Below, piece by piece: positions 19,150 through 30,165 of a stretch of DNA of 64,000 bases; the stretch's first letter is position 1; every line of letters begins with the position of its first letter. Where the stretch lies: contig CM038222.1 of NCBI GenBank assembly GCA_021442155.1, positions 58,626,266 to 58,690,265 of the forward strand, written 5' to 3'. Source of the stretch: Cymbidium sinense. Lineage: Eukaryota > Streptophyta > Magnoliopsida > Asparagales > Orchidaceae. Made by a program: the position numbers and the translations under genes. Below the pieces are notes generated by a model. The model searched no databases. It saw nothing but the letters and a program-made list of their open reading frames with translations, and had not been told where the DNA came from.

Positions 19150-20280
19150 CTTAGACGCCAAGTTCCACCACCTCCAAACCGTGATGTCAACTTCGACACC
19201 GCCAGCTTCCACCCATCCATCATGTGCGCCAACCACCAATCCGATTATTGTGTAGTGCATTCTCACTCGTCACCCGCCGCCATGTTATACGTGTAATTAC
19301 AACGCTATATAAGAACTCCATCACAAAGACGGAATCATATTTTCTCTCACCGCAGCTTATCAAGAGTCTTCCCTCGTCAAGTTATTCTTCGACATCCCAT
19401 CCCCGTAGGGTTTAAGCTTTCCAAGCATTGACCCTTATGATGGAGTTATCAATTCTACAACACATCGACCATTACAGACCATCATGCATATCCGCTCCTC
19501 GACATGTCGCTTTGTCGTCTTTCCTATTACTCTCAAGCGGACAAGTCCGCACTTGGTTCTACTCTCTTCTAAGAGGATCTATCCATACCTTTGATGAACT
19601 CGCCAAAATCTTCATGGAACAGTTCATTGCAAACCAAGGATCATCAAAGACTCCTCCCATCTCTCCCAAGATTCAAAATGAAGGTGAATCACTTAAGGAA
19701 TACTTCCAAAGGTTTTCCTTAGAAGCTCGCCAAATCCCGTGGGTGACCTCAATTATTAAGAGGAGTTTTTCTTGAGGTTCGCCGACCTTTTACTCATCGC
19801 AGTGAGATAACCGCCATATGCCGAATTTGTTCACCGTGGAAGCATTCGCCGATGAGGCTATCAATGCCCATCGCAAAAGCCGAGCAATCTACGTGAAAAC
19901 GTAAGAGTGTCCCGAGAATGCCACCACATCAAAAGAGACAACAAGTAACCGGATCTCCTCCACCCACCATATCAAACGAACCACCAATGAGAAGGAATAC
20001 TCACCATAAATTCATCTCATGTTAACATTCTAATGGCTATTCGAGATAAAAAATCATCAAATGGCCACATCCATTGAAACCAAATTCGAAATCGAGCAAT
20101 ATTGCCACTTTCATCGGTGAGACATACCAATCAAGCATGCAAGCAACTCAAAGAAGAAATTGAGAGGCTCATTCAAGAAGGATATTCAAGCCGATTTCAA
20201 AAATCAACCAACTCAAACAAGCCCAACGGGGCAACCAGACAATCATCACGTAAATCAAAACGATCATCCTAAACAATTGG
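19150..20280 (+). pseudogene. gag of the Tat element, broken
   Basis: The longest open stretch (19428-19775) reads VRTWFYSLLRGSIHTFDELA, then FMEQFIANQGSS and ESLKEYFQRFSLEARQI. This is the retrotransposon gag capsid core, with its YW/FY...F...L..EF and LKEY..RF..EA pattern. Flanking gag sequence continues in other frames with stops. The protein would form the virus-like particle of the element. No intact gag remains. Confidence 0.82.
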
Positions 20281-20284
20281 AGAC

Positions 20285-20640
20285 ATCGCAGGAGGACCAT
20301 ATCTAATCAATCTCATCACCGCTTCAAGGGCCGTAGTTAAAGAACTGATCATTCCATCACTTTTAATGATCTCGCACTTAGAAGGGGTCCATGTTCCTCA
20401 TCAAGATCCACTTGTCATCAAGGGATCGGACCCATGCTATAATGTTAAAAGGATTTTGGTTGATAGTGGGAGTTCGTCGATGTCCTATTTTACCCACGCT
20501 TCGAGCATATTGTGGAAAAGCTCCAACCCGCCGCAGACCATCAGACGGTTTGACAACCGCCCCATACGAGTAGAAGGGACGATCACTCTTCCCGTTGTTC
20601 TGAGAATTCCCAAGAAGTGACTCATTCAATCCAATTTATG
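20285..20640 (+). pseudogene. Aspartic protease of the Tat element
   Basis: The frame at 20366-20620 contains CYNVKRILVDSGSSSMSYF. The DSG triad is the retropepsin active site, and in Tat elements the usual form is VD.GSSADI. It is followed about 60 bases later by LNAIFGRP-type sequence (20663-20682) in a shifted frame, the second conserved protease block. It is separated from gag and reverse transcriptase by frameshifts. Confidence 0.78.
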
Positions 20641-20979
20641 GTGGTCAAGTCGCACTACCTATAACGCTATATTTGGAAGGCCCCTCCAATCAATTTTTAG
20701 TGCAATCACTTCAATATCTCATCTTAAGATGAAATTTCCAACCCCGGAGTTGGAGGCCTGGAAATCAACAGTGGCGCAATCATGTTACTCGTGACAAGCT
20801 CACACGCCTTCCGTGACCTTTAGCATTGAAGATTTTAATTTTCTGGATGAAGGAGCACCCCACAAAGTATCACCAGAAGACTTACTCTCCATTACATTAT
20901 CGATGACCAACCACTACGAAAAGGCAAGTAGATCCTCGCCAAAGGAACAAAGAGAAAACTACGATTTCCTCAAGTAGAA

Positions 20980-22560
20980 ATCAAGACATCTTCGCCTGAG
21001 TCCCACTGATATGCTGGGTTGACCCCGCAGTGATCATGCACCCTCAAGATTACAAACCGATCATCGTAAGAAGTGAGTTGCACCGACGCTTCGCTATGAG
21101 CATGAAGTTAACAAGCTCTTGAAGCGGATTCATACGAGAAGTATATTACCCTATATGGCTAGCAAATGTTGTCATGGTTAAGAAAACAAATGGAACATGG
21201 AGGATGTGTATTTACACTAACCTTAACAAGGCTTGCCCAAAAGATAGCTTCCCCTTCCCCGACCAATTGGTAACGCCACGCCCGCCATCAAATGCTCGCT
21301 TCGACGCTTACTCGGTTATAACCAAATAAGAATGGACCCAATGGATGAAGAAGCCACAACATTTTCAAACATATAAAGGTTTATACCGCTACCAAGTCGT
21401 TCGGTTAAAAAACGCGGTGCTACCTATCTTTTATGAATATGGTTTTCAAAGACGAAGTATACGTGGACGACATGTTGGTAAAAAAGCCCGAAGAATCACA
21501 ACATATCTCGACTTAGAAACGGTTTCAATCTTCTTCGCTTATAACATATCAACCCCACCAAATGTGCCTTTGAGTTACATCGGAAAATTTCGGGTTTATG
21601 GTAACCCATCGCTGAATAGAAGCCAACCCCGAGAAAATTAAGGCTCGAGATATGACCCTCCAAAGAATATCAAGGAAGTTCAACGCCTAAATGGACTGAT
21701 CACGCCCCTATCTCGCTTCTTAGCTCGCTCGGGACAAATACTTGCCATTCTTCAATATTAAAAGGAGCAAAAAATAATAATTTTCAATGGACCAACGAAT
21801 GTCAATCCGCTTAAACAACTAAGAGAGTACTTAGATCTCCCCTACTGCCTAAGCCTATTCAAGGAGAAATATTATACTTATATCTGCTTCCCCGCAATAA
21901 GCTCGCCTTGATACTGAAGTAAATGGGATACAACCACCAATTTACTACGAAAATACTTTCGATATAGAAAGTCGCTATCCACTGCAGATGGCATTAGCCC
22001 TAGTTTTTCAAATAAAATTAAGGCCCATACTTTCAAGCTCATACTATCTATGTTTACACTAATCTACCATTAAGAGCTATCCTACGTAAACAAGCATCCG
22101 GAAGATTAATTAAGTGGTCGGAATTGGGAGAATTTGACATTCATTTTCTACTCGACCGACATAAAGTCTCAAATACTCACTTTCATATGGAATGCACCTA
22201 ACTCCAAATGATATGTCTATCACACGCCCTTATTTCCTCAATGGACTCTATGTTGATGGAGCTTAGAAATACCGCCGAGTCGGAGTTTTACTTATTTCCC
22301 CAGAATACCTGAGTATGGACTTCGCTTAAAATTTCCCCAACTAATAATATGGTCAATGGCCCTCATCGCAGGGACCGCCATCGACCGCGCGCAAGACTTA
22401 ACAATCCATACTGACTCTCAGCTTATCGTCTCTCAAGTCGAGGGTAACTACGATACCCACAACCCTCGGCCACAATACGCCGACTTGGTGAAGTCGCCTT
22501 GCCCATCTTAAGGCGCATCAAATCACTCACATACCGCGGGAGAAAAATACTCTAGCAGAC
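20980..22560 (+). pseudogene. Reverse transcriptase and RNase H of the Tat element
   Basis: Across shifted frames: LHPQDYKPI (21038), VVMVKKTNGTWRMCIYTNLN (21170-21230), ACPKDSFPFP (21233), GLYRYQVVRLKNA (21379-21417) and the catalytic box VYVDDMLVKKPEES (21457-21497, YVDD intact). The RNase H part follows with NPEKIKAR (21625) and remnants up to about 22560. An internal stretch near 21265-21345 is compressed compared with the family, so bases have been lost there. It is not translatable as it stands. Confidence 0.85.
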
Positions 22561-23785
22561 GCCCTCGCTAAGCTTGTTATGTCCGCTACCGGAGATCTAT
22601 TCAAGAGAAAGCATATTGAAGAAATATATTTCCCCAGTATTCAAGGACCGTGGGTAATACAAACGATTGATGAGGTGAAGGAACCTCATGGATGGACCCC
22701 ATCATGTCTTTCCTGCAAGCCTAAGACCCCATCGACGCCACTCCTCAAGACAAGTCGCAAACTTTGTTATTATTGGAGGTGAACTATATAAACGAAGCTT
22801 TCTGCCATACCTCAAGTGTCTTCCACCATCGTCGACTATGCCTAAGAGAGGTTCACTGAATATGTGGAGAACGGAGGAAGGGCTAGCCCTTAAAATTATA
22901 AGGCAAGGATTCTATTGGCCTACAAAGGAAACAAGATGCCCGAGTTCACCAAAAATGTGCTAGTTGTCCAGCATTCAAACCTTCCTCACATGCCGCATAA
23001 TGAGCTCTCATCTCTTCAAAGCCCGTGGCCTTTGCTGGGGGGAATTATATAATGGGACCTAAAGATCGTGACAAAGAAAGTTCATCATTCTAGCCGGCCG
23101 ACTACTTCACTAAATGGGTGGAAGCCAACCACTCGCCAAAATCACTGAGGCAAACGCTAAACAATTTGTTTGGAAAATAGGTGTCGATTCTGCCTTCCCG
23201 AAGATCATCACCGACAACGGACTCAATTTATCGGAAAAGTCTTTACGCCCTTGCAAAGATCTTCACATTCACCGTGGCACATCCACAAACTAACGTAATA
23301 AGCTACCTAGACTATACTCAAAGGATTAAAAACACGCCTGAGAAGGTCAATGGGTTGATGAGCTTTCCAATGTTCTCTCGCTTACCGCACATCAAGCACC
23401 CCCAAGGAGACCATATAACTTGTGGTTATCATACCAAAGGATATCGGGTTCCAAGTCCAAGAGTCCAATTTTGATCATGGTAGCAATGAAGAAAAACTGC
23501 AAAGACCTAGACCTACTCCCAAACTCGTGACATGGCCCTACTTGACCGCTTCCTATCACCGGGTAGCTCGCCACTTCAATAAGAGTAAAACCTCGCCCAA
23601 TATCCAAGACTTGGTTCTACAAAAGTCTCAAGTCGCAAAGGCCCTCAACACAATAAACTCACCCTCTCCTGGATGGTCCATATGTGGTTATAGCTACAAA
23701 TAAGCTGTGAACATTCAAGCTCAAGGATCTAGAAGGAAAAACTCTACCCTAACTTGGAATGCTAAGAATCAAAAATATTATCATC
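22560..23785 (+). pseudogene. Integrase and C-terminus of pol, Tat element
   Basis: Recognisable pieces are FYWPTKETR (22911), ADYFTKWVEA with the first catalytic Asp (23099-23128), PLAKITEANAKQFVWK (23130-23178) and FPKIITDNG with the second Asp (23197-23223). Next come VAHPQTN (23274-23294) and the C-terminal LTWNAKNQKYY-like end (23749-23783). The C-terminal sequence is the usual end of Tat pol. The frame is broken many times. Confidence 0.85.
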
Positions 23786-23830
23786 ATAATTATTGCAACT
23801 TTAGTTTATCTCGCCTATCACTTCATCCTC

Positions 23831-23887
23831 AGATACACCCCACTTAATGGGATAGAGACTTGTGTTGTTGTTGTTGTTGTTGTTGCT
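23831..23887 (+). repeat. RTE-type LINE/SINE 3' tail inside the Tat element
   Basis: CACCCCACTTAATGGGATAG followed by a (GTT)n run is the 3' end signature of plant RTE elements and the SINEs that use them. No body of the element is visible upstream, so this is either a very short insertion or a chance resemblance. Confidence 0.45.
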
Positions 23888-24869
23888 ATCATTTTCTCTT
23901 GAAGCTCATATTCGTGTCTTATGATTGTATCAGTCAACTTATCAAAGTAAGTGAATTTGTAGCTTTGTTCTAACCGATGTTTTTTCTTTTTTTCCTTTTT
24001 TTCCCACTTGAGAAATATACACTCAATGCTATATCTCAATCTAACATGATCAATCCCAAGGGGACTTGATCGAACCTCTTCCATACGTTAATGTCAAAGC
24101 AAAACTCCAAACAACCTAGAAAGGTTAAGAGGTCCTTGGTGGACTTCCCACGACCTCTTCCATACGTTAACATCATCAACACTCGATAAACAACCTCGAT
24201 AGTCAAAAATCCCCTGGATCCAATTGCACATACAAGAACGCCAAATGATATTCACCAATCACCCCGCATGGGTAAGAACAAGATGTGTATAAAAATAATA
24301 ATCATAATAAAAATATACATATCATCAACAAGATAATATGATACTATAAGAGAGAATCAAGATCCCGATACACGCTAATAACATTACATGTAACAAACAA
24401 CAAAGAAAAAGACATCTACAACCATACTACATGATATCAACGCCCTCCTCACTACTAGAGATCCTCCCTGAGCCCACTCACAACTCCTTCATCTTCAATC
24501 AAGGATCTTCGATTTTAGAGATATATCCTCACTTAGCTATGATACACAACTCCTTTCAGAACCCCTGATGAAGCTCCTCCTCTAAACATTGGCCCAAGTC
24601 CTTCACTTCAACATCAAGTATATGACGAAGCTTCCCAACATAGTCTGATTGTACCACGATAAGCTGGAGTTCTTGAAGTCCTCCACCGCTTCAAGGAGAT
24701 TTCATTTGCTTCCGCTTCGACATCAGACGCTTTTCTCCAAAAGACGATCTTGTAATGCTTTTCTCCACCGCAGTACCTTGAGCCTCTTCTCCATCTCGGC
24801 AGCCTCGCTGCTCACTTAGCTCATCACTGCGCGCTTCCACCTCCCGACATCAAGAGAAAGAGAAGTCGA

Positions 24870-25990
24870 CATGTTCATAGCTCGGCCCCTACACCGTCAC
24901 CGATCCTCCAAAGTCGCCACTTCTTTGGCCTTAGATTCATCTTTCGCCACACTCGCCTCAGATACTTTACCTTCACAAATTCATCGCTCCACTCATCTAA
25001 GGCAACACCTGATGAGCCATCAATCCTAACGATTGAGTTACCTAAAAAAAAAATCAAATGTTAATAGAATGAGAAAAGAAGAAAGGAAGAAAGAAGTAAA
25101 ATAATGTAATTCATCCTCCGCCTGCATATGTGATGTGATTTAATACCTCTTCGTGAATTTACTGTCTAACTCCCCATCGTGAGTTAAAACAAGCTTAAAC
25201 TCTCGAGGCCAACGGGCGAGCATCTTCTCCGCAGATATATGACGTGGTCATTTCAAAGACAAGTCTTCTTTTTCCAGAAGATGAATCATTGTTATCGCGA
25301 TGATTCTCGGATGGGCTTCGAGAGAACCCTATGAGTATGAAATATCTCATCATTTTACCGACCTCTTCAACTAAGAGCGGAGATCTTCCCGGCCGGATGG
25401 AAAGACCAACCTTGAACATCCTATCTTCAATCAGATATTTGCAACGACGTAACTCATGTCTAAGCCGTGAATATTAAGAGTTGCTAAGATATCATTCTCC
25501 GATATCAAGAATGGATCCGGAAGATCATTCAATTCCCCATCTCTCTCGTGAAGTCCCCACTCATTCTTCACAAAAAAAGAATCCATCGGACCAATTTCTG
25601 ATGGATCCCGTGCGTAAAATTCTATCCAATTCTTTATAGTCCGATAAGAAACACGCCCCTCAGCATCACATGTGAATCTACACATTCGCACAAGTATTCG
25701 ATGTTCAAAGTAACACCACGCCTTCAAGAAGGTAGTCAAACCAACGATGATCATTAAAGCTCAAAACGAATTAAAGCTACGCCACGCTTTTGAAGATCTC
25801 AATCAACTGAGAGCCAAAGGGAATCGCAATATGCATCTAAGAGTCATCTCGTAAGAAAGTACCGCGAGGTGAACGCTCGACGACTTTTGGCAACAATAGC
25901 CACCAACTCATTTGGGAAGAAAAATTTTCTTCTAACACCATTGTTTATCTCGATGTGACAAGGATGATATATCATCCGTAGCCACACTAT
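24870..25990 (-). pseudogene. Antisense extra ORF of the Tat element
   Basis: The minus strand carries protein-like frames opposite to gag-pol. The best is 25754-25431 (107 codons): GLTTFLKAWCYFEHRILVRM, then VSYRTIKNWIEFYARDPSEI, and FFVKNEWGLHERDGELNDLP. Upstream, in a shifted frame, HIAIPFGSQLIEIFK (25830-25785) fits as its N-terminal part, and further pieces continue at 25419-25195 and 25057-24875. Tat and Ogre elements are known to carry antisense ORFs between pol and the 3' LTR. The pattern of IKNW followed by FFV and W resembles the putative gypsy-type transposon domain of such ORFs, but that match is from memory and needs a profile search. Function is unknown. Confidence 0.5.
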
Positions 25991-26344
25991 GAGTTTTCTT
26001 CCGCCATCATCCCGTAAGAATACATAATAAATAAAGAGGGAGAAATAATAAAATCAAGAATTTTGTGAAGACCACTCACCTCAATATGCGATCTTCTTAT
26101 TTTGACCCTTCGCCACAAGACAGCTTGGGATAAAATTCTTCCCACGAACCGACGAAAGAAACACATACATATGAAGGGGAGGGGAAAGAGAAGAAGAAGG
26201 ATATATATAGAGAGAAAGAGAGAAGCTATCCCCCTCTAATAAGGCTATGAAATTACCAGCCAAACTTTCTAAGTCGTATGACGATGGCTTCTTCTCACAT
26301 TCTCAATCACAACCGCCCATCCAAGTTGAAAGAAAGCTAATTTT

Positions 26345-26970
26345 CTACAAGAAAAGTAGAACCAGCTTTGATCACCTCCGGACGGTCCGACGGTCGGCTG
26401 ATGTCTCTTTCAAGGAAAAATGAACAACGACGTATGCTGGCCTTGATCGCCTCCCAACCCGACGGACGAAGCGGGCGATACCTCTTTCGGAAAAGCCGAA
26501 CAACGACGATGTACTGGGCCGCGGATCGCTTCAAACGGACGGTCCGACGAGGGCTGATACTTTCGAGGAAAAGCCGAACAACGACGATGTACGCGTCGCG
26601 GATCGCCCCAACCCGGACGGTCCGACCGGCTGATACCTCTTCGAGGAAAACAACGACGACCGTGCATCTTTCCCCAACCAACGGTCCGGCCGATACCTCT
26701 TAGGAAAAGCCTAACAACGACGTATGTACCGCGCCTTGATCGCTTCAACCGACGACGTCCGACGGCCGCTGATACCTCTTCGAGGAAAAGCGAACAACGA
26801 CGATACCGCGGCCTGATTGCCTCAACCCGACGGTCCGACGGCGATACCTTTGAGGAAAAGCCGGAACAACGACGTATGTATATCGCCCAAACTGGACGGT
26901 CCGACGAGGTCTGATTTCTCAGGAAAGCGAACCACGACGATGTACCGCGGGCCTTGATCGCCACCAAATA
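26345..26970. repeat. Tandem array of about nine ~65-80 bp units in the Tat 3' region
   Basis: Each unit has the order GGTCCGACGG, then GCTGATACCTCTTCGAGG, AAAAGCCGAACAACGACG, and GATCGCC with CAACCCGAC. Unit starts fall near 26386, 26460, 26537, 26620, 26682, 26757, 26832 and 26897, with a partial first unit. Copies differ by many 1-5 base indels. Long ORFs predicted on both strands here are produced by the repeat, not by a gene. Confidence 0.9.
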
Positions 26971-27089
26971 ATCCTAACTCAAGAAGAAGGAGATGAGAAA
27001 GGTGTCTTTCCTCTTACCTGGGGATTTTAGACCCCATAGGGATAAAAGGGTAAAACCCGCCAAAGGAAAAGACTCGTGCTCACGCTGCT

Positions 27090-27345
27090 ACAGCTCAGGG
27101 CGCGCTAGTTCTGGCGCGGCCACGCCGCCAAGCCGCTATGCTCAAGGCTGCCGGCATGTTCGCCCGACCTTTGGGCCTGCCCGCCGCCAGACTGGTCGCT
27201 GTGGGTTCATGCGGAGGGTCTGCTGCACTCCGCGATGTGCATGCGGCGCGCACCGCTGACCATGATACTCCACGGGCTGAATCCATGGCATGAACCGCGC
27301 AGGTTCGCGCCTGCTGACCACAAGAATTCAATTCAGGCAATACCT
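27090..27345. other. GC-rich block in the Tat 3' region
   Basis: About 250 bp of clearly GC-rich sequence in an otherwise AT-rich window, with CGCGC and GCCGCC words and the word GCTGACCA twice (27255 and 27311). No conserved protein is visible. It lies between the tandem array and the polypurine tract. Confidence 0.6.
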
Positions 27346-27581
27346 GCACAAGCGCCTCTGGCCAATGGGCGCCTATGGTCCCCTAACGCTAAAACTTCAG
27401 TGTCCGAATGTGTTCATAACCTCAAAATATCACGCCTACACTTACATCTACTTCCATAATCATAATATTGTACTTATGAAGATTTATTCTCCCAAAATGT
27501 ATGATTCATGGACCGCAGTTTCATTAAAGAATTTGTTGTTTCAAGTATTTTAATGTATTTTGAATGATCAAATGATGCCAT

Positions 27582-27597
27582 CCAAAAATGGGGCAAC
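27582..27597 (+). other. Polypurine tract of the Tat element
   Basis: CCAAAAATGGGGCAAC directly precedes the 3' LTR. The same word (CCAAAAATAGGGGCAAAA on the minus strand at 7727-7745) precedes the inner LTR of the collapsed element, which supports the call. Confidence 0.65.
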
Positions 27598-28406
27598 CGA
27601 TATGACATTCAAATTCCCTCATGAATCTTGTGGCAAAGGCAAGTAATCCCAAGTCGAAATCAATCAAGATCAAGCACCAAACATCGTAAACTTTGGAACA
27701 TGAATTAAACCTCAATGATCATCAAATATAGAGTATTTATAGTCAAATCGAGGCCTCGAATGAAATCTAACAAGCCTAAGATCTCACATCGACCTCATTT
27801 GAGCATCCAAATGTTCAAATACATCAAATGATCAAAAGGAATCGCCCGAGCCGTCCTGGGGAGGAGTGGTTTGGGTTTTCCATGTATTTACAAGATCCAC
27901 TCTCCACCTATAAAATTCTCATTCTCCATGGGACACTTTGGAGGCCAAGTGAAGAAGGAGAGGAGCCCAGCAAGAAGGAGGAGAGCTCAAGCTCAAGATC
28001 CCCCAACAAGATCGCACACCGCCTCGACGGCGCCAACCACCGCCACGCCGCCACATCGCCCTCGCCACAATCACCTAATCTCTTCGTGATTGCCGGTTGT
28101 TCCCTATATTTCGGGAATATTTCACCAAGCTCACGCACACCACCATCACCGCCACTCAACTATTACAACCCGACTGTTATTATATTTGTTCCTTTCTTGT
28201 ATATCATCTTGTAATCCCGCTATCGGAAGACTCAGACTTCGATATACATAGTGGAACATTTTTTTTGCCAGCCCCGGTTTTTCCCTCTTTCGAGGTTTTC
28301 CACGTTAAAATTTCGAGTTCTCGCCACTCTTTAAATACGTGTGTAATTCAACAAAGCTAAGGTGTAAACTTTCACTCTACCGCAACTGGTCTTCCGACAC
28401 GCAACA
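27598..28406 (+). repeat. 3' LTR of the Tat element
   Basis: 809 bp from CGATATGACA (first base changed from T to C) to CGCAACA, then TSD CTAAC. In the first 300 bp it differs from the 5' LTR mainly by small indels, many next to CG dinucleotides. Confidence 0.9.
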
Positions 28407-28693
28407 CTAACAATTGTTGTCTAATTTCACTAAATTTATAATAATCAAAACATTTTAATGAGATGAACCTAATGTCGCAAAATATTTTTCAATCCGAATC
28501 AAAATAAGTTTAATTGCAAATAAAATAAAGAAGAATGAGAAAACCTATATAACACAAGTTAGAATTAAAAAGGATTTATATGCATGCCTCATAATTCTTA
28601 AATATTTATAAAGATTATATCTAAATTTTCACATTTATTTATATAACAATATAATTTCATAATCACATCCAGCTCAAGTTTGATCACCATCGG

Positions 28694-28957
28694 TTGCCAA
28701 CGAAGTCCTTTCAGCATTTTTCAATCTTTCTTGCTCAGGGAGAGGAGGACATGTCAAGGATAGCGAGTTCTCCACCTCGCCCTTTCGTTCAGGAAGAAAA
28801 GAAAAGTTTCAAACTGCTGTGTCAGATCCTTCATATGATCCCTGGACCCTCTTCATACGCTAAAGAGGAGTTATTAAGGACTCTGAAGGATCATGCATCG
28901 AAAAGTTTAGGAAAAGAACTCATAGGTAGATTTGTCACTTCTCATTACAAAGATTAG
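28694..28957 (+). other. Unidentified 87-codon ORF in a segment absent from the paralogous repeat
   Basis: The stretch 28742-29195 is missing from the second copy of the old repeat (near 42925-43005), where the flanking words join directly. Its ORF is hydrophilic (EEDMSRIASSPPRPFVQEEK, then ELLRTLKDHASKSLGKELIG) and stops at a TAG. More protein-like sequence in the same frame follows to about 29050. I recognise no domain. It may be a fragment of a mobile element or captured gene. Confidence 0.3.
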
Positions 28958-29560
28958 TGGAAGGCGGTTGTTCCTGATAGAAGGAAGTCTTCTCAACTTG
29001 TGCCTGTAACACAGAGCGATATCATCGCCATGGACAATCATTGACATGGTACAGAGATCAGTCTATTAGTCTAGGGAGAGATAGAATCCTTCATAGAATA
29101 TCAAGAGAGTTTATGTCAAGAAGGTTCCACTAGCTCCTTAGCCTAGGGTACTTTCACCATCTTTGCCACCCTCACCTCTAGAGAGAGTAACTGTCACTAT
29201 ACGATCATCAACGCCTAGTTAATATAATTTGACTATTTTCATTATCGCTCTTCTATTTCTAGCTCTATTATAATCGAAGGAGACCAAATTTGAGTTACTG
29301 AGTATATTATTTTGTTACCTCTTCTTTTCTACTGGAGGGAAGAGTACGACTTTATGATTTTATTTTGGTACCGTATTGGCTTGCCCCCCACCTTGAGTCC
29401 TCCTTCTCCGCCAGTACTTTCCTCTCTGGGGAATCTATCTGATCCGTGCCAACATCTATATTATAAATCCTTCAAAAAGGAAATTGCTCCAATGTTCTCA
29501 CTCTTGTGTTGGTATTTAGCTTTACATATATACCATCCAATTCTTATATATTAACTTCTA

Positions 29561-29563
<3 letters not shown>

Positions 29564-29637
<74 letters not shown>
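29564..29637. repeat. (CT)n(AT)n compound microsatellite
   Basis: About 45 bp of CT followed by about 29 bp of AT. Confidence 0.96.
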
Positions 29638-29640
<3 letters not shown>

Positions 29641-29903
29641 AATTGATCCATTGTTATGAGATCTACTATGATATACGTACCTCAAAATAATAGAATTATC
29701 AGCAATTGAAAAAAAAAAGTCTGGTCTTATCATTTTTTTTCAATTCTCAGTGCCTAATCTTCTCAAAAATTCAAATATCAATGAATATAATTTGCATAAA
29801 TGTATTTTCTTGATTCATATAACGCTCGGTAGATGATCATCATTGTGTGGCATATATATATATATAAATATATATAACTCCAAAATCTTATATTATTATA
29901 AAG

Positions 29904-30113
29904 GAAACATAATTATATTCATTAAATTACATTAATATTTCCTACCATTTCCTTCCCAACAGATTCATTGCATTCAAATAATTTATATTTCAGTATATAC
30001 AGTAAAAACGTTGCTTTGATGTGTCCTCTGGTAACTACCTTTAATGGCAGCTTGCATCGTATTAAGTCTGAATATAGTGTGTGGATATTTCTCCATCTTA
30101 TTTTCCGAGTTTA
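29904..30113 (+). repeat. 5' LTR of the copia element
   Basis: About 210 bp. It lacks a ~35 bp piece (ACTTACGTATAAATACC region) and an internal 55 bp duplication that are present in the 3' LTR. Confidence 0.75.
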
Positions 30114-30115
30114 AA

Positions 30116-30128
30116 TGGTATCAAAGCC
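30116..30128 (+). other. Copia primer-binding site
   Basis: TGGTATCAAAGCC is close to the TGGTATCAGAGC site complementary to initiator tRNA-Met used by most plant copia elements. Confidence 0.85.
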
Positions 30129-30165
30129 GTCATACTCGGACGAGTCACTTCCTTAATCCAAAGTC

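Larger units (their letters stand above)
17966..28406 (+). mobile_element. Ty3/gypsy retrotransposon of the Tat lineage, 10.44 kb
   Basis: The complete but disabled element runs from TGATATGACA (17966) to CGCAACA (28406), flanked by the 5 bp target duplication CTAAC at 17961-17965 and 28407-28411. The paralogous repeat near 41515 has the empty site (TTACAAACAATTG). Order: 5' LTR, primer site, gag, protease, reverse transcriptase, RNase H, integrase, then a long 3' region with antisense ORFs, a tandem array and a GC-rich block, polypurine tract and 3' LTR. Primer-site type, gene order, antisense ORF and 3' tandem repeats all fit the Tat lineage. All ORFs are broken, mostly by small indels. Confidence 0.92.
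17265..29345. repeat. Old dispersed repeat, copy 1, split by younger insertions
   Basis: Three pieces line up in order with one stretch at 41330-43140: 17265-17345 with 41350-41435, 17888-17965 with 41440-41505, and 28407-29345 with 41515-43140. Landmarks are GTGATCTAATTAAG (17901 and 41457), CATTTTAATGAGATGAAC (28449 and 41562) and TATTTCTAGCTCTA (29251 and 43043). Between the pieces sit a hAT-like element and a Ty3 element. The repeat family itself is not identified and shows no clear coding sequence. Confidence 0.72.

Noticed and set aside
26337..26967. Arg-rich ORFs up to 185 codons on both strands
   Set aside because: Produced by a ~75 bp tandem array; the frame depends on unit indels.
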